From the NCBI GenBank assembly GCA_951804985.1, contig OX638134.1:7076790-7140789 (forward strand): DNA of 64,000 nucleotides, read 5' to 3'. Made by a program: the position numbers and the translations under genes. The DNA comes from Dryomyza anilis. Taxonomy: Eukaryota > Arthropoda > Insecta > Diptera > Dryomyzidae. Shown here piece after piece: positions 1 to 13,100 of this stretch. Position 1 is the first letter of the stretch, and every line of letters starts with the position of its first letter. Under the pieces are notes generated by a model. That model did not search any database and was not told where the DNA came from. It saw only the letters and a list, made by a program, of their open reading frames with translations.

Positions 1-129
1 CTGAGTCACTAACACCAACACATAGCACTGACTCACATGAGTATCTTGTATAGTACAACTTTGAATGATTCGTATAGGGTTAGCTGGAAGAATTGACCAA
101 CTTTTTCCCTATACATTCTTTATTTCTTC

Positions 130-2170
130 ACACTAAAAAATTTTAATTTTCCCAATTAAAATTCACTAAATTTTCTAAAAATTCAATTTTTCTAAATTTC
201 ACTAAAAATTCAATTTTTCTAAATTTCACGAAATTCAATTTTTCACTAAAAATTCAAATTTTCACTAAAAATTCAATTTTTCACTAAAAATTCAATTTTT
301 CAGTAAAAATTCAATTTTTCACTAAAAATTCAATTTTTCACTAAAAATTCAATTTTTCACTAAAAATTCAATTTTTCACTAAAAATTCAATTTTTCACTA
401 AAAATTCAATTTTTCACTAAAAATTCAATTTTTCACTAAAAATTAAATTTTTCACTAAAAATTAAATTTTTCACTAAAAATTCAATTTTTCACTAAAAAT
501 TCAATTTTTCACTAAAAATTCAATTTTTCACTAAAAATTCAATTTTTCACTAAAAATTCAATTTTTCTAAAAATTCAATTTTCACTAACAATTTTATTTT
601 GAACTAAAAAGTCAAATTTTCACTAAAAATTCAATTATTCACTTAAAATTCAATTTTTCACTAAACATTCAATTTTTCACTAAAAATTCAATTTTTCAGT
701 AAAAATTCAATTTTTCACTAAAAATTCAATTTTCACTAACAATTTAATTTTGAACTAAAAAGTCAAATTTTCACTAAAATTTAAATTTTTCACTAAAAAT
801 TCAATTTTTCACTACAAATTCAATTTTTCACTAAAAATTCAATTTTTCACTACAAATTCAATTTTTCACTAAAAATTCAATTTTTCACTAAAAATCCAAT
901 TTTTCACTAAAAATCCAATTTTTCACTAAAAATCCAATTTTTCACTAAAAATTCAATTTTTCACTAAAAATTCAATTTTTCACTAAAAATTCAATTTTTC
1001 ACTAAAAATTCAATTTTTCACTAAAAATTCAATTTTTCACTAAAAATTCAATTTTTCACTAAAAATTCAATTTTTCACTAAAAATTCAATTTTTTACTAA
1101 AAATTAAATTTTTCACTAAAAATTCAATTTTTCACTAAAAATTCAATTTTTCACTAAAAATTCAATTTTTCACTAAAAATTCAATTTTTCACTAAAAATT
1201 CAATTTTTCACTAAAAATTCAATTTTTCACTAAAAATTCAATTTTTCACTAAAAATTCAATTTTTCACTAAAAATTCAATTTTTCACTAAAAATTCAATT
1301 TTTCACTAAAAATTCAATTTTTCACTAAAAATTCAATTTTTCACTAAAAATTCAATTTTTCACCAAAAATTCAATTTTTCACTAAAAATTCAATTTTTCA
1401 CTAAAAATTCAATTTTTCACTAAAAATTCAATTTTTTACAATAAATTAAATTTTTTAACTAAAATTTAAATTTTTCACTAAAAATTCAATTTTCACTAAA
1501 AATTCAAATTTTCTCTAAAAATTCAAATTTTCACTAAAAATTCAAATTTTCACTAAAAATTCAATTTTTCACTAAAAATTCAATTTTTCACTAATAATTC
1601 AATTTTTCACTATAAAATTCAATTTTTTACTAAAAATTCAATTTTTCATTTAAAATTCAATTTATTACTAAAAATTAAATTTTTTACTAAAAATTAATTT
1701 TTCACGGAAATTCAATTTTTACTAAAAATTCAATTTTCACTAAAAATTCAATTTTTCACTAAAAATTCAATTTTTCACTAAAATTCGATTTTACACTAAA
1801 AATTCCATTTTTCACTAAAAATTCAAATTTTCCCTAAATATTCAATTTTTCACTAAAAATTCAATTTTTCACTAATAATTCAAATTTTCACTAAAAATTA
1901 TTTTTTTTTCGGTAAAAATTAAATTTTTTCAATTTTCAAAATTTTTCAAAATTCAATTTTTCACTATATATTCAATTTTTTTACTAAAAAAAATTAATTT
2001 TTTTACTAAAAATTAATTTTTCACTGAAAATTCTTTTTTGCACTGATAATTCAAATTTTCATAAAAATTATATATATTTTTTTTAATTCAATTTTTCACT
2101 TTAAATTTAATTTTTCGCTTAAAAGTTAAATTTTCACTTTCACAAAAAAAAATTGATTTTTCTTAAAAAT
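130..2170 (+). repeat. 19-bp minisatellite array, block A
   Basis: Head-to-tail copies of CACTAAAAATTCAATTTTT, nearly perfect from about 245 to 1440 and decaying at both ends (TCACTAAAAATTAAA, TTTACTAAAAATT variants). Each unit contains AAAAATTCAATTTTT, a dyad with 7-bp arms around one C. The same family recurs at 4270, 45905 and 48601 on this strand and at 10800 on the other. Confidence 0.95.
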
Positions 2171-4269
2171 GGTAAAATTTATATAGTGTATCGCTTTCGC
2201 TCTTAAATTTCTTGCTGCTCTACTCAATCAAAATTTTGCAACTCACCGCATGCCAAAAATAGTCTCAATGTCCTTTCAACGAAACCTTTTAGCAAAAGCA
2301 TTTAGCCGTTTTTCCGTCACCGAGACCAAACCTGCTGCTTATACTGCTAATTTTATAGTTGTGTCCTTGAAATACAACTACTACAAGTAATACATATCAA
2401 AAAGAAAAAAAAAACTAAAGAAAAAAAAAGTTAAAAAAACACCTAAAAGTTTTATTTGTTTTCATGCTGCACTCATGAAGTATTTGAAACCTTCCTTTCT
2501 TTCTGCTATCCAAGCCGAACAACTAAAAATAAAGACCTATATAAGGCACAGCATGTAATATGTGTGAAAACAAAATGGAACAAATATAAAAAAAATAATT
2601 TAAAAAATACAAAGAAAAACAAATCGAAAGCAAGTGTCAATAGCAGTAATGAAAGCAGTAAAAAATAATTTTCATTGCTTTTATAAATGTGTAAAACTTA
2701 CGTTTTACGTTGGGTGCTGGTGAATAACGCGGTTTTTGTGTTGGGCTTGTGTGAGATGTGACGGCATATTTGAAATTACAGTTTAATATATTTGGTTTTT
2801 TTACATTCTATGATTTGGAAAAGGGCTGTTGTTGAAAATATGTTTTATTCAATATTTTAAAATAAATCACAGTACATAATATGTCACTGTCAGGCCAAAC
2901 GGGGAGAATAAACATTTTTAAATATGTTGGGAAAGTTTGAAGTGCTATAAAAATTAGTAAAACTTATTGTTTTTCAATTTATTTTTTATTTTGGTTTATT
3001 AAACAATTATTATCACATTTATAAAATATCTTTCGATTTGGACAACTTACTGAATTTTAAATACGGATTTTGTTTGCCTTTATCCTGATCAAAGACCAAA
3101 TACTTTAGTGTTTTGTTCATAACTCTTTATTGGAGCAAGATAAAATAAAATGTAAAGGCATTAATTGTTTGCTTTCAAAGCACCTACTGATTGGCATCAA
3201 TATTTAAAAATAATTTGCCAAACATTTTTCTTGCAAATGATAAAAATTAAAAAAAATATTTTAAAATAATGATACAATTCGATTGGTGCATTAAAAATAA
3301 ACAATTAATGCCTTTACACCACTATTATATCTTGCACCAGTAAAGAGTTATAGCAAAAAAAACGAAGATATTCACAAAATTGAAAATCTTGTCCTGCCAA
3401 AAGGGCGAATTTTTTCGTTTTTTTGACTTAACTTTTTATTGGTACAAGATAAAATATTTGTGTAAAGCAATTAATTCTTTGCTTTGAAAGCACCTATCAA
3501 TTGGCATCAATATTTAAAAATAATTTTTCGAATTTTTGTTATTTGCACGAAAATTATTTTTATAAAATATATTCTATATGTTTGAAAATGATAGAAAATA
3601 TATTCTATGTTTCAAAAGTAAAATCAATATTTTGGCTAATTCATTTTTTAAACTTTTTTTCAGGTTTTCTTTAATTTTGCGCCACATTTAATCCAACTTA
3701 TCGCCAAAACTAAAAACACATATCTAACCAAGAAAATCTCTATTTGTCGCATGAGTCCTTGAGAACTTTGGCAACACCAATGTGTAGCATTTGCGCTTGG
3801 CACGACTAGAACTTGCGCCGTCGTCTCATGTAGAACTTCGTGTTTCACACGAAGACTGCTGCCGCTTTTAATTGCTACAGATTTGGCGCGAACAAAGATC
3901 AAATCTTTGGCGGCAATTAACTTAACTACTTTGGCAACAAAAACAACCCAACTCAATGCAGTGAACAATTAATTGCGAACAGCAAATAGAAGCAGTCACA
4001 AGGACATGTGGAGGCTAAAAGGCAAAAGAGTCCAAAGAGAACCCAAAAATATTGCAAATAAAATCAACAACATACTAAACAGGTACTTTTTAAAACACTC
4101 TAAAATATACGTTGTACTTATTTGCGGACATTGAACTTTCCTTTCCAAATGCGTCACAGGCAAAAATAGAAATTTTAAAATAAAAAAATATAAAATCAAT
4201 AATTTCGATGATGGCATCGGAAATAGAAACAAAATAAAGTAGAAATTATAAAATGATTCTAAAATTTGA
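2171..4269. other. AT-rich spacer with a GC-richer patch
   Basis: No supportable gene. The stretch has a slightly GC-richer patch at about 2215-2345, a set of related ~100-bp segments at 3119-3530 (listed separately) and a more complex patch at 3660-3990. A 102-codon minus-strand ORF crosses 3660-3968 but has no recognisable motif, and a small hairpin (CTTCGTGT/ACACGAAG) lies inside it at 3836-3854. I do not call it a gene. Confidence 0.6.
3119..3530. repeat. Triplicated ~70-100-bp segment, middle copy inverted
   Basis: Copies at about 3121-3220 and 3428-3525 are direct. Both contain an AACTYTTTATTGG-like start, AAGCACCTA and TTGGCATCAATATTTAAAAA. The copy at about 3275-3352 is the reverse complement (it contains AACAATTAATGCCTTTACA and CAGTAAAGAGTTATA). 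Direct-inverted-direct order suggests a decayed foldback or local inverted duplication. Family unknown. Confidence 0.75.
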
Positions 4270-5130
4270 ATTTTCACTAGTCAATTTATCACTAAAAGAA
4301 TTTAATTTTTCACTAAAAATTCAATTTTTCACTAAAAATTCAATTTTTCACTATAAATTCAATTTTTCACTAAAAATTCTATTTTTTACTAAAAATTCTA
4401 TTTTTCACTAAAAATTCAATTTATCACTTAAAATTTAAATCTTTACCAAAAATCAAACTTTTCACTAAAAAATTCAATTTTTCATTAAAAATTCATTTTT
4501 TACTAAAAATTCATTTTTTAACTAAAAATACATTTTTTTCACTAAAAATTAATTTTTCATAAAAATTCAATTTTTCACTAAAAATTCAAATTTTCAATAA
4601 AAATTCAATTTTTCACAACAAATTCAATTTTTCACTAAAAATTAATTTTTCATAAAAAATGAAATTTTCACTAAAAATTCAATTTTTCACTAAAAATTCA
4701 ATTTTATACTAACAATTCAATTTTTCACTAAAAATTCAATTTTTCACTAAAAATTCAATTTTTCACTTAAAATTCAATTGTTCACTAAAAATTCAATTTT
4801 TCACTAAAAATTCAATTTTTCACTAAAAATTCAATTTTTCACTAAAAATTCAATTTTTCACTAAAAATTCAATTTTTCACTAAAAATTCAAATTTTCACT
4901 AAAAATTCAAATTTTCACTAAAAATTCAATTTTTCACTAAAAATTCAATTTTTCACTAAAAATTCAATTTTTCACTAAAAATTCAATTTTTCACTAAAAA
5001 TTCAATTTTTCACTAAAAATTCAATTTTTCACTAAAAGTTCAAATTTTCGCTAAAATTAAATTGTTCACTATAAATTCAAATTTAATTTTTCACTGTAAA
5101 TTATTTTTTTTTTACTAAAATTTCAATTTT
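4270..5130 (+). repeat. 19-bp minisatellite array, block B
   Basis: Same unit and orientation as block A. The best-preserved stretch is about 4720-5030, with flanks full of point changes and one-base losses. Confidence 0.93.
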
Positions 5131-6440
5131 CATTCTCTTTATATCACTTGCTATAAACATTACCTGTCTCATGTATTCTATTATTATGTTTTCTGTTTTT
5201 TAACCTTCTTTTTTAGTATTACCAAACCCTATCATTACCATCATGAACAAAGATACTCATATGGCATAACTTGCTCTACCATAAAATTACTCTGCCATCA
5301 TCATCATCTTTCTACCATGCACAATGTTTTAGCTTCTCTTTACATTCTTCCTTATCTCCCCTTTTATTTTAACTTTGTTGCGAAGGTTTGAGGAATAAAA
5401 ATTGAGTTGAGGAAGGAAAATGGAGAACATTGTTTAGAGATTGAGTGATGAAAAAGTAGTTGGTGGTCTTGAAAGTTAGCAACAAACTGTTGGAAAGAGG
5501 GTTAATAATTAAGCTAGAACTATGTTGTTGGTAAAAACTATTTTGTGCTATAGTAATATTAAATTTACCTTGCTCAACAACAAGAATATCATTTAACCAT
5601 TACCTACTTTTTCTACTATTTCGCCATTTACTACTTTTTCATTTATCTATACCATTTCCTATTTATGTAGCACAACATTGACGTTATAGATAATCAATCG
5701 TATCCTAATACTACCTTTACCTTACTCAACTCTAACATTACAATTTTTCTGCTTTTTCCTTTATCTATACCATCAACTATGTCTCTGCCACTAACATTAT
5801 ATTTTCTCCGTCTCATTCTAATATTGTTCAGCACCAATAGCATCTATTTCAAGTTACCATTCTGTGCTATCTCTCCGTGTGACCACCCTGTACTCCCTTC
5901 CATCTACCATTTCTCAATCCACCATTCTCAATGAATATCTCCACAATAAGCTTTGTTACCTGTTCATTTGACCTCGTTATAATAATAAAATATTTACAAA
6001 AGATGCTTTTTTCTATTCTTTTTTTACAATTTTATTTTTATTTTTCTATTTTCTATTTTATTTTTCATCTATATTCTTTGCTCTTGTAATTTGTACTATT
6101 GTCATGCAATTCCGCATAGCTTCAGTGTGACCGCGGGCTGTTTATTATATGCTCAGTGAATTGAGAAAATAAGATTGAAATTGCAAATCAAGTCAGAAAA
6201 TAAATAAAATCTAGTAAATATCAGAAATATGTTTTATATAAATACTATTACAAAGCTAGAAGAAAGACAAATATCTTTGAAATTATAGCAAAATCCCATT
6301 TATAGCACAGAGCTTTACAAATATTGAGACATGTAATTTGGACTCAAAATGAAAAACAGAAACGCAGAAAAACAAATTTCCGAAGCGTACAAATTTTACA
6401 GAAGAAAATAAACTTGCCTCCATAAAAAAATTGAATCTAA
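5131..6440. other. Pyrimidine-biased spacer, no gene seen
   Basis: About 5150-5960 is strikingly C+T rich on the plus strand, with many short TACCATT / CTACTTTT / TCTACC words. It looks like a very decayed short-period repeat. From 5990 on the sequence is plain AT-rich spacer. No ORF or RNA gene is supportable. Confidence 0.55.
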
Positions 6441-6665
6441 TACACCCAGAAAAAAATACTATATAAATAATAGTTTTTTTACAATTAAAAATAGTCAATA
6501 GGATAAATTATTATTTAAATCGGAAAATACCATTAAATACTAGAAAATACCATGATATTGCCATTGAGTTTATATGAAAAGATTTATTTTTTGTATACTA
6601 TTAAATCAATAATTGTCCTATTGACCAATTTTAATGGGATTTGAGTGAATTTTTTTCTGCGTGTA
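6441..6665 (+). mobile_element. TA-flanked MITE, family 1
   Basis: A 225-bp block that begins TACACCCAGAAAAAAAT and ends ATTTTTTTCTGCGTGTA, giving imperfect terminal inverted repeats inside a TA on each side. Subterminal sequences are also inverted: AATAGTCAATAGGATAA near the left end and TTGTCCTATTGACCAATTTT near the right. A diverged relative in opposite orientation lies at 38072-38326. There is no coding capacity. The TA flanks fit non-autonomous Tc1/mariner-type elements, which is inference. Confidence 0.75.
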
Positions 6666-8015
6666 GGGAAGACAATATCATGGCCTGATCATGTTGGTCA
6701 GCACAGACAAAATTTGAAGCAGGCAAATAGAAGAAATCAGGTATGTAAAAAGCAGTTTAGAGTTATATGAAAATTTGATATATGTCGAAATTATTTACAA
6801 AATACACTCAAATTTGCAATAAAATGAAATGTTTCTGCCTGTCGCAGTCATACTATCTCTACCTTACATCTTCTTTTAAAAACTGCAAAACAAAAAAATG
6901 TTGTATACTGTCTGCAATAAGAAAATGAAAGACATCCTTTCGCATCCTTTTTCCAACTAAAAAATGTCTTTTGAAATCTTCAAATTGATTTTTTTTACTA
7001 AAGGCATGCTACCGTTTACTGTTTAATGTCTGCTAAAAGTAGGATGTCTTTATTCTCCTTTTTCCTATTATAAAGCTGTTTTAAAAACTTTTTTTACATG
7101 TTTTAGCCTGCTATTTGCAGGCCACTTTTCCTTCCACTTTGCTGCCATAAAGCTACTTAACTTAATAAACTGAAATTTATATAAAATAATATTACCAGTT
7201 ATGCTACCCATGCCCGCCAATTTTCTGCTAAAAATTTGCTTTTCAAAATAGAGCTTGCTAAATAAATCTTTTGTCTGTTGTACCAGTTTTCTGCGTAAAA
7301 TCTACCATAGTAGAAAATGTTATGGAAACATGATTGGGTACTGATCATTGAATATATACTTTATAAAACCAAAAAGTAAGAAGAACCTCAGGATCTGGTA
7401 CAAATACCATAATGTGTACAAATTTCTATTACAGTAGTTTTAAAGATCAAAATATTTGATGGAATTTTATTATTATCGGCCATTTTCTAAAAGAACTTGT
7501 CCGTTTATAATAAAAACGTATATATTAAATTTTATTTTTTGAATTTTGAATCATTAACTTCCATTTCCTTCTTTACTCTCTTATAAAACATTAAAGTACA
7601 CTATAAACATTGTAAAGAAAAAAACAAATTAAAATTTTACAAAAAATGTGCATTCATTAATATTTGCGCCATGTCATGGTAGCTAATGTAAATAGGTAGC
7701 GCTGCATAAAACACTGAAGTTGTAGTTGAGTAAATTTTATAAAGTCATGAGGCATCTCTGCTTCTTCTACTGTTGCATGTAATTAAAAAACATACGCAAA
7801 TTTATCAAGAAAGTTTTATGTCATGTAGCATATACTATGTTTTATTGCAAAAAGATAGTAACAAAATTAAGTTTCAAACTTTGCACACTACGGATTTTGG
7901 GAAGGAGGTTTTATGTAATGAGGAATGTTTGTGTCTTATAAAGTAAAATAACTAAATATAGGGAGTCTACAAAATTATAATAAATTTTAAAAATAATTTT
8001 TAGATATATAAAAAA
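6666..8015. other. AT-rich spacer, nothing identified
   Basis: No gene, array or clear element seen. The words TCATGGCCTGATCATG at about 6679 resemble words inside the TIR element at 42797-43221, but the match is too short to call a copy. Confidence 0.5.
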
Positions 8016-9700
8016 TGTCAATTTTCGATGAATAGCTCATCAATATTATGCCAAATTAATCTATATGGTGAATATTTCATCAATATGATAAATAATTCAT
8101 CAATATGATAAATAATTCATCAATACGATGAATACTTCATCTAAATGATGAATATTTCATCAATATAATGACTAATTAATTGATGATGAATAATTACTTG
8201 ATGATGAATAATTCATCTATAAGATGAAGAATTCGTTTGGTTGATGAAGAATTCGTCTCTTCGATGAATAATTCGTTTCTTTGATGAATAATTTATCTAA
8301 ATGAAAAATAGTTATTATATATGATGATTATTTTATCAATATGATGAACATTTCATGCTATAATTTATCTATATTCAACTATATGATATATAAATATTAT
8401 ATACTTATATAACAAATAATGTAACTAACGGACAAGTACTTCATCTACATACTGAATATTTCATCAGCCCGTTTTCATCTTTACAAGAAGAGGCTTCACA
8501 AAAAAAAAATAATATATTGATTTACTCAATTTTGAGACTTTTTTTCTTCTCCTGTGATACTCATTTATTTTAAAAAAGGTTTTTTTTTAATGCAAGATAA
8601 TATTTTTAGTTGAAAATTCAAAACTTTCTTTTCATTTAATAAATTGATCCGTATGATGAATAATTCAACTATATGATATATAATACATCTATATAACAAA
8701 TAACGTATCTCTATGAAGAGTACTTCATCTATATGCTGAATATTTCATTAACATTATGACTATTTAATCTACTTGATGGATGAATAATTCGTATATTTGA
8801 TAAGTAATTCGTCTCTTTGATGAATAATTCATAATTAAGATTATTTCTTCTATCTGATGAATAGTTTATCAATATTATGAATATTTCATACTATAATTCA
8901 TCTATATGATGAATAGTACATATATAAGACGAATAATTCATTTATATGATACATAATTTATCTCTATGACGAATATTTCATCTATATGATGAATATGTGA
9001 TCAATATAATTAATAAGTCACCTATTTGATGAATGAATAATTCATCTATATGATGAATAATTCATCTATATGATGAATAATTCATCTACATGATGAATAA
9101 TTCATCAATATGATGATAATTCATCTAAGTGAAGAATAGCCCTTCAATGTGATGAACTAATATTATATCTGATGAATAGTTTTTCAATATGGTAAATATT
9201 TCTTCCTATAATTCATCTATATGATGAATAGTACATCTATAAGACGAATAATTCATCTATATGATAAATAATTTTTCTCTATGTTGAATAATTTTTCTAT
9301 ATAATGTATATTTCATAAATATAATGAATAATTCACTTATATCATATATGAATAATTCGTTCTTCTGTTGAATAATTCATCTAAATAACGAATATTTCTT
9401 CTATATGATGAATAGTTCTTACATATCATAAATATTTTATCAATACGACGAATAGTTCAACAATGAGTTTTTTATATATTTGCTGAATAATTCATCTATA
9501 AGATGTATAATTCGTATTTTTGATGAATAATTCATCTAAGTGAATATGATGAACAATTCGTATATATGATGAATAGTTAATCAATATGATGCATTTTTCA
9601 ACCTATACTTCATACATATGATGATTATTGTATCCATTTATATGATAAATGATTAATTTTTATGATGAATTTTTTTTATGATGATTTTATCATTATATGT
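8016..9700 (+). repeat. Decayed 20-bp minisatellite with dyad core
   Basis: Unit ATGATGAATAATTCATCTAT, cleanest at about 9030-9110 (consecutive 20-bp steps) and otherwise heavily substituted. A less repetitive gap lies at about 8470-8640. Each canonical unit carries GATGAATAATTCATC, a dyad with 7-bp arms around one A. The dyad is often damaged on one side (ATTCGT, ATTTCAT variants). Confidence 0.9.
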
Positions 9701-10799
9701 TTCATTGAATAGAGCAACATTTACCGCTATAATGAAAAAATTATTGTTAAATGTGTTTTTTTAATATGCAGTGCAAATTTTCCTTCTTTATTTAAAACAA
9801 AACAAACAAAAATAGTGTGAAATATTTACAACTTTTGCATAAAACATTTTTGTACATATTTTTTACTTCGTTTTTTAGTTTTCAAAGTATTTTTAGATTT
9901 TCACTCGCAGAGTTTGTCGAAAAAAAAAAAAAATTTATGGCGCGTTAATGTTTTATTTTTTATACGAGTACTTTGTTGCTTTGAGTAGAAGTAGTAAAAG
10001 TAGTAGCAGATGTAGTACTTGTAACTATAATGTTGTTTTTAATGATGAGAATGAATGTTTTTATTTTTTTTTTCTGCAAAAATGAAAAAAAATAGTAATT
10101 AAAAAACACATTTTTATTGTTATTATGATTTATTATTGTATGTGCTGTGCGTACTATGAGAAGTAAAACTTCACACGGGTGATGAGGTTTTATATATCGA
10201 ACAGTGAAGTAATTTAAATATTACTTTAAAAGAGTTTAGTATAGGTTTTAGTGAATTGGATTGCAAGTACTTAGATTTAGGATTTCTAACTCAAAACAGC
10301 TATAAATTTGTGAATATATGTACATCGAGGAGACATCAAACTTTTCTGTGTAGACCTGATAAATCTTATTTATCATAGAGTTCCAGAGACAAAATTTGCA
10401 AAAAATGTTTTAAATTATTTTAAGTTAAAAGCGTCTTTGTGACTACTTCCAAAAAAAAGGATTCCTTCATGATTTCAGACTTTTTTTTTCATTTTATATG
10501 TGTCTCAAATTTTGTCATATTTTCTCGGTTTCTAGACCGCCTCAAAGTATTTTCTTTTTTAAATCTTTTCTTATTTTGCGTTGCATCCTTTGTATGTCAC
10601 AAAAATGTATAAATTTGGTTGCTTTTTCTCATCCTAAATTTAGTTATGTTGTGTACATGGCAAAAATGCTTAACCACGTTTTCAACACGGGTCACTTGCT
10701 TCAGCTGCGCCACAAACAGTGCCTTGTATTTGGCATCACTTTTTAAAATGCATTGGCAGCACTCACATTTGCTATATAAAATGTTGCTTTTAGAAAAAA
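9701..10799. other. AT-rich spacer, nothing identified
   Basis: No supportable gene. Overlapping 82- and 77-codon ORFs at 10498-10852 run through AT-rich sequence in different frames with no motif, and they enter the next repeat array. Confidence 0.5.
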
Positions 10800-11660
10800 A
10801 AATAATTTTAAGTGAAAAATTAAAAATTTTTAGTGAAAATTTAAATTTTTAGAGAAAAATTGAATTTTTAGTGAAAAATTGAATTTTTAGTGAAAAATTG
10901 AATTTTTAGTGAAAAATTGAATTTTTAGTGAAAAATTGAATTTTTAGTCAAAAGTTGAATATTTAGTGAAAATTTGAATTTTTGATGAAAAATTGAATTT
11001 TTAGTGTAAAAATTATTTTAGGTAACAATTAATTTTTAGTGAAAACTTAAATTTTTTAGTGAAAAATTGAATTTTTAGTAAAAAATTGAATTTTTAGTGA
11101 AAAATTGAATTTTTAGTGAAAAATTGAATTTTAGTGAAAAATTTAATTTTTCACTAAAAATTGAACTTTTAGCCAAAAATTTTATTTTGTTGAAAAATTG
11201 AATTTTTAGTGAAAAATTTAATTTTTAGTGAAAAATTGAATTTTTAGTGAAAAATTGAATTTTTAGTTAAAAATTGAATTTTTAGTGAAAAATTGAATTT
11301 TTAGTGAAAAATTGAATTTTTAGTGTAAAATTGAATTTTTAGTGAAAAATTGAATTTTTAGTGAAAAATTGAATTTTTAGTGAAAATTTTAATTTTTAGT
11401 GAAAATTTTAATTTTTAGTGAAAAATTGAATTTTTAGTGAAAAATTGAATTTTTAGTTAAAAATTGAATTTTTAGTGAAAAATTGAATTTTTAGTGAAAA
11501 ATTGAATTTTTAGTGTAAAATTGAATTTTTAGTGTAAAATTGAATTTTTAGTGAAAAATTGAATTTTTAGTGAAAAATTGAATTTTTAGTGAAAAATTGA
11601 CTTTTTAGTGAAAAATTGAATTTTTATTGAAAAATTTAATTTTTAGTGAAAAATTGAAGA
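10800..11660 (-). repeat. 19-bp minisatellite array, block C (inverted)
   Basis: Copies of AAAAATTGAATTTTTAGTG, the reverse complement of the unit in blocks A, B, D and E. It runs head-to-tail with scattered point changes and occasional GTGTAAAATT or GTTAAAAATT variants. A stray plus-oriented unit sits near 11145-11165, inside the inverted block. Confidence 0.94.
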
Positions 11661-12261
11661 AGAATGAAAAATAAAAATTGCAAAAGGCAGCCATGAGAAC
11701 TGTACAAACTAATTCAACATCTTTATTTAATTGAGAAAATAATAAAATACAAAAATCTGAAAATAAAAATCATCATTGCACAGAAATTATCGGCTGCATT
11801 CTTCGCCTGGGGTTTCCCTTGAAAATAGCTCAAGTTCGTCTGCCGCATGTTGCAGCAACAAAGTATCTGCTGCTGTGGCGGCCTCGCGCAGACACAAAAC
11901 GCAAAACCACATAAAATGCTGTCGATTGCTAATTTTAATTTTCTTTTATTTTAACAATACATTTTTATTTGATTTGTGTGTGTTATTTTCATGTTCAACG
12001 TTTATTTTTATTATTATTTTTGATATAAAATTTGGCTTAAATAGGGTGACGACGAATGAGGTGGACGCCAAATGTTGGCAGACAAAAAATAAAAACAGTG
12101 GTCGTTTTTATTTTAATGTAATTTGAAATTACTTGTATATGAACATTTTATTGTGGTCAAATTTATGTAGAGGGAAGAGTTATTATTTATAAAAATCCAA
12201 AGATCCAAATTAAAAATTTATTTATTTATAAATTATTTAATTTATTGAATTTTTAATTTAT
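11661..12261. other. Complex spacer between two arrays
   Basis: More complex sequence with a GC-richer patch at about 11785-11910 (CTGCTGCTGTGGCGGCC region). A 116-codon plus-strand ORF at 11776-12126 reads Ser/Ala-rich and then hydrophobic. It has no recognisable domain and no splice context I can defend, so it is left uncalled. Confidence 0.5.
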
Positions 12262-13100
12262 TTATTTTGTTGATTATATTGATTATTTGATTTTCTTGAT
12301 GTCGATTTTTGATTTTGTTGATTTTATTGATTTTTTGATTTTCTTGTTGTTTTTTGATGTTTTTGATTTTATTTATTTTATTGATTTTAATGATTTTAAT
12401 GATTTTATTGATTTTATTGATTTTGTTGATTTTATTGATTATTTTGATTTAATTGATTTAATTGATTTTATTGATTTTATTGATTTTAGTGATTTACTTG
12501 ATTTTATTGATTTTATTGATTTTATTGATTTTATAGATTTCTTGGATTTTATTGATTTTATTGATTTTATTGATTTTGTTGATTATATTGATTTTATTGT
12601 TTTTGTTGATTTTGTTGATTATATTGATTTTATTGATTTTATAGATTTCTTTGATTTTATTGATTTTATTGATTTTAATTGATTTTAATGATTTTATTGA
12701 TTTTATTGATTTTATTGATTTTATTGATTTTATTGATTTTATTCATAATATTGATTTTATTGATTTTATAGATTTCTTTGATTTTATTGATTTTGTTGAT
12801 TTTATTGATTTTATTGTTTTTATTGATTTCGCGGATTATATTGATTTAATTGATTTTATTGATTTTATTTATTTTATTGATTTTATTAATATTATTGATT
12901 TTATTGATTTTATTGATTCTTTTGATTTTATTGATTTTATTGATTTTATTGATTTTATTGATTTTATTGATTTTATTGATTTTATTGATTTTATTGATTT
13001 TAATGATTTTATTGCTTTTATTGGTTTTATTGATTTTATTGATTTTATTGATTTTATTGATTTTAATGATATTATTGATTTTATTGATTTTATTGATTTT

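Noticed and set aside
130..2170. CRISPR-like array of short regular repeats
   Set aside because: There are no unique spacers. Units are contiguous 19-mers in a eukaryotic context with no cas genes.
3660..3968. 102-codon minus-strand ORF as a gene
   Set aside because: No motif, no supporting splice sites, and ORFs of this length occur by chance at this scale. Its GC-richer composition is the only hint.
11776..12126. 116-codon plus-strand ORF with a Ser/Ala-rich start
   Set aside because: It turns into AT-driven hydrophobic sequence and has no domain or defensible exon boundaries.
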